From CAWKMN01 sp963850765 (lineage in GTDB: Bacteria; Chloroflexota; Anaerolineae; Aggregatilineales; Aggregatilineaceae), in assembly GCA_963850765.1 (NCBI GenBank), contig CAWKMN010000003.1, positions 558,001 through 622,000 on the forward strand: a stretch of DNA of 64,000 bases, written 5' to 3'. Made by a program: the position numbers and the translations under genes. How positions within the stretch are numbered: the first letter of the stretch is position 1; every line of letters starts with the position of its first letter. This document shows, piece after piece, positions 39,288 to 48,776 of this stretch. The notes beneath the pieces were generated by a model, which worked only from the letters and a program-made list of their open reading frames with translations, searched no databases and was not told the origin of the DNA.

Positions 39288-40324
39288 TCCTCCGGCATCG
39301 CCATCAAAGGCAAAGAAAAAACAAAGGTCGCGCCGCCACCCGGCGTATCTTCAACCCACAGGCGACCACCATGAGCCTCGACAATCCCCTTAGCGATTGC
39401 CAGTCCCAGGCCAATATTGCCACCTGCACTGTGATAAAACGGTTCAAATAGTAAGCTGTGTTCCTCCACCGGAATATTCGGCCCGTGATTGCACACGGAT
39501 ACGCGCACTTCCGCTTCGCCCTGCTGACCGCAGATGTCGATCTGTTTATAGGGGGGTTCATAGCGCACCGCGTTTTCCACCAGATTGCTCAGGACTTGCA
39601 GGATCAGACCATAATCAAACCAGACAAAAGGCATGTCATCAGGAAAGCAAATGTGGGTCCGTTCCTGGTGAGTAAGCTGCCAGACTCGCGCCGCCACGTC
39701 TCCCGCGACCTCCTCCAACGAATTCCAACCTCGGTTCATTTGCAGTGCGCCCGCCTTCAACCGCGAAATATCCAACAAATTGCCTACCATTTTATTGAGT
39801 TGATCGGCCTCATTTTCGATCACCCGCAGCATATCTTCGCGTTCGTTTTCCGGCAGGGAGGAGTAGAATGTAAGCAGATTGCTGGCGGATGTCTTGATAA
39901 TGGTGATGGGCGTTCGCAAATCGTGCGAAACCGCGTGCAGTAGGGCCGTTTTGAGCCGATCCGCTTCCTCAAATGTCCGGCTCTGCTGGGCGCGTTCCGC
40001 CTGCCTGCGCGCATAAGACGCCAGTTGGCCGGTCAGGGTCGCGGAGGCGAAAAAAACCAACAAATCCAGCACGTCACGCGGATCGGCTACATGAAAGGTA
40101 TAGTAGGGTTTGACCAGGAAAAAGTTATAACTTAAGAAACTGAATAGAGACGCCAGCAGCGAAGGCCGCGTGCCCTGTGTGACAGCAACGATCAGGACAA
40201 TAAGCAAATAGAGCAGGGACTTATTGGCTGGTGTTAGCATCGGGCGCAGGAGCCACAGCAGCAGGGTTGCTCCCGCCGTGAGCAGTAAGGCAAAGACGTA
40301 AGGACGAAATCGAACGAGATCCAC
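39284..40324 (-). CDS. Short KdpD-like sensor histidine kinase (DUF4118 membrane domain plus kinase)
   Basis: A 346-residue protein equal to the C-terminal half of KdpD: four membrane helices of the DUF4118 type (residues about 8-105, with SYNFFLVKPYYTFHV), then HisKA with the phospho-acceptor histidine in SHDLRTPITII, and HATPase_c (NLVENAVRY, GLGLAIAKGIVEAHGG). The KdpD sensor and USP domains and the GAF domain are absent. It lies 8 bases after kdpE and overlaps its own response regulator. With the separate UspA-like gene, this looks like a split or simplified KdpD system. Confidence 0.9.
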   Translation of the reverse strand: MDLVRFRPYVFALLLTAGATLLLWLLRPMLTPANKSLLYLLIVLIVAVTQGTRPSLLASLFSFLSYNFFLVKPYYTFHVADPRDVLDLLVFFASATLTGQLASYARRQAERAQQSRTFEEADRLKTALLHAVSHDLRTPITIIKTSASNLLTFYSSLPENEREDMLRVIENEADQLNKMVGNLLDISRLKAGALQMNRGWNSLEEVAGDVAARVWQLTHQERTHICFPDDMPFVWFDYGLILQVLSNLVENAVRYEPPYKQIDICGQQGEAEVRVSVCNHGPNIPVEEHSLLFEPFYHSAGGNIGLGLAIAKGIVEAHGGRLWVEDTPGGGATFVFSLPLMAMPEE

Positions 40325-40332
40325 GGCCTGCC

Positions 40333-41037
40333 CTATTCCGTTTTCAGCCGATAGCCTACTCCCAACTCAGTGATGAGGTAGCGGGGTCGGGTAGGATCCG
40401 CTTCTAGCTTATGGCGCAGTTGCCCCATGTAGACCCTGACATAGTGACTTTCATTCATGTAGGCTGGTCCCCAGACTTCTTTGAGCAACTGTCGGCCGGT
40501 CACGACTTTTCCCGCATGTTGGATCAGACTTGTCAGCAGCTTATATTCGATAGGAGTCAGGTGGACTTCAGTTTCCTGAACAAAAACCTGACGGCGCACG
40601 AGATCAACCCGAAGTTCTCCGACTTCAAACAAACCATCATCAACGCCCATGGTCTTCAACGAATGGCGGAGGGCGACGCGAATTCGGGCCAGCAGTTCGG
40701 CTGTTCCGAAGGGCTTGGTTAGATAGTCGTCGGCTCCCGCATCCAGCGCTTCGACTTTATCCCGTTCTTTTTCACGAGCCGACACGACGATAATCGGCGT
40801 AGAAGACCACTCTCGTAGACGGCGGGTCACTTCCAGACCATCGAGATCGGGGAGGCCGAGATCCAAAATGATGACATCAGGGTGACGGATGGCAACCTGC
40901 TTAAGACCCTCATTTCCCGTCGTAGCTTCAACCAGCTTATAGCCATTGCTGGTGAGAGTCGTGCGAAGGAAGCGTAGAATCTGGGTATCATCTTCGATGG
41001 CGAGAATAAGCGCTCCAGGTTGGTCGGTACTAGTCAT
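40333..41037 (-). CDS. kdpE: KdpE response regulator
   Basis: A 234-residue OmpR-type regulator. The receiver has DDTQ, VIILDLGLPDLDGLEV with the acceptor Asp, and KPFGTAEL. The C-terminal winged helix has VHLTPIEYKLL and WGPAYMNESHYVRVYMGQLR, typical of KdpE. Its start overlaps the kdpD stop by 8 bases, the usual coupled kdpDE order. It should activate the kdpFABC promoter at low K+ or high osmolarity. Confidence 0.93.
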   Translation of the reverse strand: MTSTDQPGALILAIEDDTQILRFLRTTLTSNGYKLVEATTGNEGLKQVAIRHPDVIILDLGLPDLDGLEVTRRLREWSSTPIIVVSAREKERDKVEALDAGADDYLTKPFGTAELLARIRVALRHSLKTMGVDDGLFEVGELRVDLVRRQVFVQETEVHLTPIEYKLLTSLIQHAGKVVTGRQLLKEVWGPAYMNESHYVRVYMGQLRHKLEADPTRPRYLITELGVGYRLKTE

Positions 41038-43716
41038 TGTCCGTTCTTACCTCCGGCGGTTCACCTTCTAGGGGAAGCGTGAAACGAAAAACCGCGCCTC
41101 CTTCTGGGCGATTTTCGGCCCAGATCTGACCGCCATGCGCCTTGATAATGCTCTGGCAGATCGCTAATCCTAACCCTGCGCCACGAACACTGTCCGGTTG
41201 AGCGCGGTAAAATTTATCAAAGACAAGTTTCTCGGTTCCGGGGGGTAGCCCAGGGCCACGATCGGCCACTTCGATCCAGACCTGGTCGCCGTCGACATGC
41301 GCAGACAACTCAATCGGCGTGCCAGCCGGGGTATATTTGATGGCATTCTCTAACAAATTCACCAGGACCTGCTCCATTAGCAGGCCGTCAAAGGGGATCA
41401 GGCGCAGATCGGGAGGTAAAGCCGCTGTCAGGGGATGATCGTGCAGCCGCTTTTCTAGCCGGTTTAGCGCAATACCGATGACCTCTTCGAGCGACTGCCA
41501 CTCTTTGTCTATCCGAACGCCCGCTTCCAGCCGGGTCATATCGAGCAAATTGCTTACGAGCCTGTTTAAGCGTTCCGCCTCTTCATATGCCAGTTGAGCC
41601 AGATCCTGCCGGGCCTGGGGTTGTAATGTACCGTCGTCTTCCAGCAAACTGCTGGCAGCACCCGTGATCGACGCCAGCGGCGTTCGCAGATCGTGCGAAA
41701 TCGAACTGAGCAGCGAACTTCTAAGCCGCTCTGTTTCGATCTGGACGCGCGCCTGTTCAGTCTCCTCGGCCAATTGTGCCCGTTCGAGAGCCAGCGCAGT
41801 CTGTCCGATGAAGGTTTCCAACAAATAGCGTTGGTCGGGAAGTTGCAGTTGTTGAGAATCGTTTGGATAGAGTCCTATAACCCCGACTATTCCCTGCGAG
41901 CCGTTTAGCGGGAAATACATACCCTTTGCGCCGGGCAGAGTTTCGGTGCCATGCCCGGCGCTTTGCGCGTGTTCCCAAACCCACTGCACAACCCCGATCT
42001 CATTCTCAGTCAGATTAGAACTTGATGGTATTTGTAACTGCCTGGAACTATCCGGCAGAAAGACGATAGTCGCCACCTCGAAAATTTCGCTGATATGCTG
42101 GGTCGCAATGTGAATCAGATTCTCTGACCCTCGGCTGTTGGCTAGTTCTCGGCTCATGGCATAGAGGCTGACAGTTTGACTCTGTCGCTCACGAGCCGCT
42201 TCAGCCTGCCGTTTGATACGAGCGGTAAGCGCGCTAATCACCAGGCTGACCAGAAGCATGACCACGAAAGTGACGGTATATGCTGAGTTGTTGACGGCAA
42301 ACGTCAGATGAGGCTGGACAAAAAAGAAATCAAAGCTCGCCACGCTTAAAAGTGACGCGAGTACCGAAGGTCCTCGTCCATAGCGTGTGGCAACGATGAC
42401 AATGCCTACCAGATAGACCATGATCAGGTTGGCAGGCTCAAAGTGATGTTATCATGAGCCGAGCAATCAAGGTGCATATCGCTACGACCAGACCAGCATA
42501 GGCATAATTACGCCAGTTGCTATCTCGCCGGAGCAGCACCTGCGCGGGTAGACCGCGCGAGTCGTCCGCATCACCACTGATCACATAAACATCAATATCG
42601 CCGCTGCGCCGTATCAAGTTGCTCAAAACAGAGCCGAACAGGATGTCCCGCCAGCGGGGATGAATCGGTTTGCCGACGATAATTTTGCTGACATTCCGCC
42701 GGTGGGCATAAGCCAGCAGTTCTTCGCTGACGCTGCTCGCCGCTGAGCGTTACCGTCTCCGCTCCCAACCGTTCGGCCAGCCGCAAGGTTTGTGATCATG
42801 CGCTGCCGATCGGCTTCAGGGAGATCGTGGCATGAGCCGGGGTTTCAACATAGACTGCCAGCCATTCGGCGTGCAACCCGGCGGCCATCCGTTTAGCGGC
42901 GCGCACCAACCGCCGCGACGAGCGGGCTGGGACTGACGCTGACCAGGATACGCTCGCCGGCGGGCCAGGTTTGCGTGATGGCATGATCGCGCCGGTAGAT
43001 CTGCATCTGGTCATCGACGCGATCCGCCGTGCGGCGCAGCGCCAATTCGCGCAGCGCCATCAGGTTTCCTTTGCGGAAGAAACTCTGCATGGCGCGTTCG
43101 GCCTGCTGCGGGATGTAGACCTTGCCCTCTTTGAGACGTAGCAGCAGATCTTCTGGCGAAAGGTCAACCATTTCCACTTCGTCGGCCTGTTCAAGCAGCG
43201 AATCGGGGACGCGCTCGTGGACGGTGATGCCCGGTGATCTGCTTGACGACATCACTCAGGCTTTCCAGATGCTGAACGTTGACGGTCGTATAGACATTGA
43301 TCCCGGCATTCAGCAGTTCTTCGACATCCTGCCAGCGTTTGGTATGGCGCGAACCGGGGACGTTGGTGTGCGCCAGCTCATCCACCAGGATCAGGTCGGG
43401 ATGGCGGGCCAGCGCCGCATCAATATCAAACTCGTGCTGTACTGTTCCGCGATATTCCATCTGCCGCCGGGGCAAAATTTCCAGTCCTCGCTAATAGCGC
43501 TTCGGTCTCCTTGCGCCCGTGCGTTTCCACGATGCCGACGACAACATCCACCCCTTCTTCCTGGCGCAGATGAGCGGCATCCAGCATGCTGTAGGTTTTG
43601 CCCACGCCTGCCGCCGCACCGAAGAAGATTTTCAGTTTGCCCCGTTCAGGCTGCTCGTCTTCCGCCTGAACGCGCGCTAGCAGTTCATCAGGATCGGGCC
43701 GTTGGTACTCGTTCAT
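41030..43716 (-). CDS. kdpD: KdpD sensor kinase, several frameshifts in the N-terminal half
   Basis: A full-size KdpD of about 890 residues spread over several frames. From ATG 43716: PDELLARVQAEDE, P-loop GAAAGVGKT, ILVDELAHTNVPGSRH, VQHLESLSDVVKQITG, then a USP-like domain (ISGDADD side reached at about 42600). The part at 41030-42421 is an open frame with DUF4118 helices, a GAF domain, HisKA SHDLRTPLASITG and HATPase_c (NLLENAIKYTP, GAGLGLAICQSI). Frame breaks lie near 43480, 43240, 42915, 42800, 42600 and 42430. All domains are conserved, so the breaks look like consensus errors. It senses K+ limitation and controls KdpE. Confidence 0.85.
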
Positions 43717-44302
43717 TACTCGATTTCTCTCAAGGGCATCCAGGGCCAGATTCAGCTTCAGGACATTCACGCGCGGCTCTCCCAGAATACCCAACTGCCG
43801 CTTCTCAATATGCTCATCGACCAGCTTACGCACCGTGGCTTCGTCCAGTCCTCGCTCACGGGCGACACGCGGGACCTGATAGTACGCCGCTGCCGGGCTG
43901 ATATGCGGATCAAGTCCGCTGGCCGAAGCCGTCACCAGATCCACCGGGATCGGCGCGGTGTTATCGGGATCGGCCGCGTGCAGCGCATCAATCCGCGCCT
44001 GCACCTGCATCGAACAGGGCGGGATTCAGCGGTCCATAATTTGAGCCTGACGATGCCGCCGCATTATAGGGGAATGGTGCGGTTGCCGAGAGCCGGCCCC
44101 AGAAATAACGCGGATCGTCAAACGACTGACCGATGAGTTCCGAGCCGACGATCTGCCCATCTCTGCTCGATCAGGCTGCCATTCGCTTTATCGGGAAATA
44201 CCACCTGAGCAACTGCCGTAATCGCCAACGGATACACCAACCCTGTCAGAAGGGTGAGCAGTGCCAACAGCACCAGCGCCGGCCTGAAGTTGATGTACGC
44301 AT
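43716..44302 (-). CDS. kdpC: KdpC subunit of the K+ pump, frameshifted
   Basis: The small single-span subunit that stabilises KdpFABC. The start is ATG 44302 with GGGAGG upstream. In shifting frames one reads a membrane helix (LVLLALLTLLTGLVYPLAI), AQVVFPDKANGSLIE, then SFDDPRYFWGRLSA, and finally DLVTASASGLDPHISPAAA and VNVLKLNLALDAL. Breaks occur near 44290, 44170, 44015 and 43725. The last break fuses KdpC and KdpD in one frame; with it corrected, kdpC ends in TAA overlapping the kdpD ATG (TAATG). About 195 residues, normal for KdpC. Confidence 0.82.
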
Positions 44303-44317
44303 ATGCAGTTACCTCCC

Positions 44318-46403
44318 TTATACCAATCCTAACACGGTTAACAGCATGTCAATCAGCTTGATCCCGATAAACGGCACGATCAGCCCGCCCAGCCCATAGA
44401 TCAGCAGGTTATCGCGCAGCAGCGTTGACGCTCCGACGGGACGGTAGCGCACACCGCGCAGCGCCAGCGGGATCAGCAGAATGATGATCAGCGCATTGAA
44501 GATCACCGCGGACATAATCGCGCTTTCGGGTGTGGTCAGATCCCATGATATTCAGCTTGTCCAAGACCGGATAGGTCGTGGCAAACGCCGCCGGGATGAT
44601 GGCGAAATATTTCGACACATCGTTGGCGATGCTGAACGTCGTCAGCGCGCCGCGTGTCATCAGAAGCTGCTTGCCGATCTCGACAATTTCGATCAGCTTG
44701 GTCGGGTTCGAAGTCGAGATCGATCAGATTTCCGGCTTCCTTGGCCGCCTGCGTGCCGGTATTCATGGCCACGGCGACATCGGCCTGAGCCAGCGCCGGG
44801 GCGTCATTCGTGCCATCGCCGGTCATCGCCACCAGCCGCCCGCCTGCTTGAGTCTCGCGGATCAGTTTGAGCTTCATTTCGGGCGTGGCCTGCGCCAGAA
44901 AATCATCAACTCCCGCTTCCGCCGCAATCGCCGCTGCCGTCAAGCGGATTGTCGCCTGTGATCATCACGGTCTTGATCCCCATGCGGCGCAAATCGTCAA
45001 ACCGCTCACGGATGCCGCCCTTCACGATATCCTTCAAGTTGGATCACGCCCAACACGCGCGGCCCTTCCGCCACGACCAGCGGCGTGGCTCCCTGCTTGG
45101 CGATATCGCTGACTATGGTCTGCACCGCCAGAGGGAAACTGCCCGCCCTGCTGCTCGACATAGGCTTGGATGGCATCCGCCGCGCCTTTGCGGATCTGGC
45201 GACCATCAAGATTGACGCCGCTCATGCGTGTCTGGGCGGTGAAAGGTACAAAGGTCGCCCCAAGGCCTCGTATATCGCGCTCGCGCAGGTTGTACTTTTC
45301 TTTTGCCAGCACGACGATGCTGCGCCCTTCCGGCGTTTCATCGGCTAGCGATGAAAGCTGCGCCGCATCCGCCAATGCTTCCGGGCTGACCCCATGCAAC
45401 CGGAATAAAATCGGTAGCCTGGCGGTTGCCCAGCGTGATCGTGCCGGTTTTATCCAGCAGCAGCACATCCACATCCCCCGCCGCTTCTACTGCTCGCCCG
45501 GACATCGCGATCACATTCGCCTGGATCATACGATCCATGCCCGCGATGCCAATCGCCGAGAGCAGCCCGCCAATCGTGGTGGGGATCAGGCACACCAGCA
45601 GCGCGACCAGCACCGTCACGGTGATCGGATCGCCCTGGCCCGCCGCATCCACGCTGTAGATCGAGAACGGCAGCAGGGTCGCCGTCGCCAGCAGAAAGAT
45701 GATGGTCATGGCGGCCAGCAGAATATTGAGCGCGATTTCGTTAGGCGTTTTCTGCCGTTTCGCGCCTTCCACCATCGCGATCATGTGATCCAGAAAGGTT
45801 TCGCCCGGATTCGCCTCAATCCGCACGACCAGCCAATCGGAAAGACGCGCGTGCCACCTGTCACAGCGCTGCGATCCCCGCCGCTCTCGCGGATGACCGG
45901 CGCGCTTTCGCCTGTAATCGCGCTTTCGTCCACCGACGCGACCCCTTCGATCACTTCGCCGTCGCTGGGGATCACATCGCCCGCTTCAATCAGCACCACA
46001 TCACCTTTGCGCAGTGTGCTGGCTGAAACAACCTGATAATCCGCGCCATGTTCTGGGCGAGACAGTTTTTTTGCGGACGTGTCTCGCCGCGATTTGCGCA
46101 GGGTATCGGCCTGGGCTTTGCCGCGCCCTTCGGCCATCGCCTCGGCAAAATTGGCAAACAGCACGGTGAACCACAGCCACAGGGAAACCGCCAGGATGAA
46201 CGCCCGGTGAAGCTTCGCCCTCGCCAATGAGCGCCTGAATAAACAGCGCCGTGGTTAAAACGCTGCCCACTTCGACCACAAACATCACCGGATTTTTGAC
46301 CTGGTGGCGCGGATCAAGTTTACGGATCGAATCGAGCAGCGGCCCGCTTGACAATCGGCGGATCAAACAGCGGACGAGCTTTAGCTTTCGTTTGCACAGT
46401 CAT
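44318..46403 (-). CDS. kdpB: KdpB catalytic ATPase subunit, many frameshifts
   Basis: The P-type ATPase subunit that hydrolyses ATP for K+ import. Starting at ATG 46403 (MTVQTKAKARPLFDPPIVK), pieces in alternating frames give ALIGEGEASP, LWFTVLFANFAEAMAEGRG, actuator DESAITGESAPVIRESGGD, CLIPTTIGGLLSAIGIAG, the phosphorylation motif DKTGTITLGNRQA, GRQIRKGAADAI, AMTGDGTNDAPALAQADVA, and FSIANDVSKYFAIIPA. All key motifs are intact. Frame breaks occur at roughly 46330, 46215, 45845, 45400, 45140, 45030, 44940, 44720 and 44550. Typical cases are a missing C in the GTCTTTCC stretch near 45845 and an extra G near 46215. Confidence 0.85.
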
Positions 46404-46424
46404 AGTTCACATCCTTCAGAAGCC

Positions 46425-48156
46425 TCACGGCGTCATCAGCAGATGTTCGACAATCGGCCCCAGCGCCAGCGCCGGAATGAATGCCAATGCGCCGACGATG
46501 ATCACAATTCCGATCAGCAGCACGACAAACAGCGGCGTATGGGTTGGCAGCGTACCCGCGCTCACCGGCACGATCTTCTTTGTTGGCCAGCGAACCGGCC
46601 AGCGCCAGGATCGGCACAATGATCCAGTAGCGGGCAAACAGCATGGCTAATCCCCAGCGCGGTGTTGTAGAACTCGGTATTCGCTCCCAATCCGGCAAAC
46701 GCACTGCCATTGTTGTTCCCCGCCGAAGTGAAGGCATAGAGCACTTCGCTGAAACCATGTGCGCCGGGGTTATAAATGGTCGCTTTGCCATCGGTCCGTC
46801 ACTACAGCCACCGCCGTGCCGACCAGCACAATAAGCGGCATGATCAGGATGATGATCGAGACCATTTTCATCTCATAGGCTTCGATCTTTTTGCCCAGAT
46901 ATTCCGGCGTGCGTCCGACCATCAGGCCCGCCACAAACACGGCGACGATGACAAATGCCAGCATGCCATACAGCCCCGATCCCACGCCGCCGAAGATGAC
47001 TTCGCCCAGCTGCATCATAAACAGTGGGACCAGACCGCCCAGCGGCGTATAGGAATCGTGCATCGAGTTCACCGATCCGTTCGAGGCTGCCGTCGTGGCA
47101 GTCGCCCACAACGCCGAGTTGGCAAGACCGAATCGGACTTCTTTGCCTTCCATGTTGCCGCCGGGATTCGTGTCGCTGGCAGTTTGATCGACGCCCAATT
47201 CTTCAATGCGTGGATTACCATCCGCTTCAGCCGCATAAGCGCCGACGGCAAAAACAGACCAACACGATGATCATCGCTGCCAGGATCGCCCATCCCTGGC
47301 GCGTATCCCCGACCATCTTGCCGAAGGTGTAACACAGCGCCGCCGGAATCAGCAGAATGGACAGCATTTCCAGGAAGTTCGAGAACGGGGTCGGATTCTC
47401 GAAGGGATGCGCCGAGTTGACATTGAAAAAACCGCCGCCGTTGGTCCCCAGCTGCTTGATCGCAATCTGCGACGCTGCTGGGCCAACCGCAAGAATCTGC
47501 TCCGTGACACCTCCATCTGGCTTGCAACACGTGGACGGTCTTGTAATCGTCAAAGGTTTGCACGACCCCTGCGACACCAGCACCAGGGCCAGGATGATCG
47601 ACAGCGGCAGCAGGATATACAGCGTGGTGCGGACCAGATCCACCCAGAAATTGCCAATCGTTCCGGCAGAACGGCGGGTAATACCGCGAATGAGCGCCAC
47701 CAGCACCGCCATTCCGGTTGCGGCTGAGACAAAGTTCTGCACCGTCAGACCGAGCATTTGGGTGAGATAACTCATCGTCGTCTCGCCGCCATAGCCCTGC
47801 CAGTTGGTATTGCTGGCAAAACTGACCGCGGTATTGAAGGATGAGTCGGATGAAACCGCTGGAAGATCTTGCGGGTTAAGGGGCAGAGAGCCTTGTACCC
47901 GTTGCAGGAGATAGACTACCAGCAGTCCCAAGCCGTTAAACAGCAGCACGGCGAAGGCATAGACTTTCCAGTTCATCTCTGTCTCAGGATGCACTCCGCC
48001 CAGACGATAGATGACGCGCTCGACTGGGCCAAGAACCCGATCCAGGACATCTGGTTTGCCCTCGTAGACTCGCGCCATATACCATCCCAGGGGCTTGACC
48101 AGCGCCATGAGAGCCGCGAGATACATTCCAATCTGTAGTAGACCATTGGCTGTCAT
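46425..48156 (-). CDS. kdpA: KdpA K+-translocating subunit, frameshifted in the second half
   Basis: The channel-like subunit with four selectivity loops. ATG 48156 overlaps the kdpF stop (TAATG). The first 200 residues are in one frame (LIQIGMYLAAL-type start, AVSFASNTNWQGYGGETTMS, QNFVSAATGMAVLVALIRG), then IKQLGTNGGGFFNVNSAHPF, with the conserved TNGGG loop, follows after a break near 47530. Further breaks lie near 47255, 46790, 46650 and 46580. The later pieces carry FTSAGNNNGSAFAGL and the C-terminal helices. The base composition becomes more G+C-rich downstream of about 47830. Confidence 0.85.
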
Positions 48157-48248
48157 TAAAACGCCTCCGGTTTTAGCAGGGCGGCAAACAGGTAGATCAG
48201 CAGTCCGAGGGCAATCAGGCCTGCAATGACATAGAGTAAAGACATCAT
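48156..48248 (-). CDS. kdpF: KdpF small subunit
   Basis: A 30-residue single-span peptide with the KdpF pattern SLLYVIAGLIALGLLIYLF and ending LLKPEAF. It stabilises the KdpFABC complex. It starts with two consecutive ATG codons overlapping the stop of the upstream small gene, and its TAA overlaps the kdpA ATG. It is too short for ordinary gene callers. Confidence 0.88.
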   Translation of the reverse strand: MMSLLYVIAGLIALGLLIYLFAALLKPEAF

Positions 48249-48334
48249 GCCTCCTGGAGCTTCTCGCACAGTTTGACCAATCCCAATGATAGGAGGAAGA
48301 ACAACAGGGTGATGCCCAAGTAAATAGCGTCCAT
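48245..48334 (-). CDS. Small membrane peptide upstream of kdpF
   Basis: A 29-residue open frame: MDAIYLGITLLFFLL, then a SLGLVKLCEKL tail. It has GGAGAGA before its ATG, and its stop overlaps the kdpF start (ATGATG). A similar short hydrophobic peptide with a (V/F)(K/R)LCE(K/R)L ending precedes kdpF in many bacteria, from memory of such loci. Its function is unknown; it may assist the Kdp complex or act as a leader peptide. Confidence 0.72.
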   Translation of the reverse strand: MDAIYLGITLLFFLLSLGLVKLCEKLQEA

Positions 48335-48776
48335 GATTCTCTCCGGCAGCATTGTGCGCAGCGTGATAGGTTTTTAAATCCTTGGTTTGGAGAGAATTGT
48401 AGTGATATTGGGCTCAAAAAGGAGTAAAAACCGGGGCAAAAGGTATCAATAAAGCGTCAAAACAGAAGCCAAATCCAATAGGGTCAGTCGATCTCGCCCG
48501 GTTTTAAACTATATTGCCTCGCAGCCGTAATGTGGAAAATGCCATCTCATACTTTCTGGCCTAACACTGTGCGAATGGATTCGACAGTGTTTTACCAACA
48601 GGGGATTGAGCGACTGTGGATTAATTGTTCAATGGGAACTCTATCTCGCATTCGAACAAAAAATTCGCTAAACATGTTCTTCCCTCATACAATGGGCAGA
48701 TATGATTTCTTTCCGTCGACGAGACTCCTTGATGCTGCTTGTGAGAATCTCTGGATACAGCTAGCCGGAAAAAGCC
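48335..48776. other. Divergent intergenic region between kdp and the restored comM
   Basis: 442 bases with no convincing gene. It is A+T-richer than the host. It should hold the KdpE-controlled kdp promoter (minus strand; T-rich tracts at about 48420-48440) and the promoter of the restored comM (plus strand). I could not assign a clear KdpE box. A plus-strand open frame at 48530-48850 shows no family features and overlaps comM. Confidence 0.5.

Noticed and set aside
43426..44010. A natural KdpC-KdpD fusion protein
   Set aside because: The in-frame joining arises next to other frame breaks. One-base correction gives the normal TAATG overlap of kdpC and kdpD.
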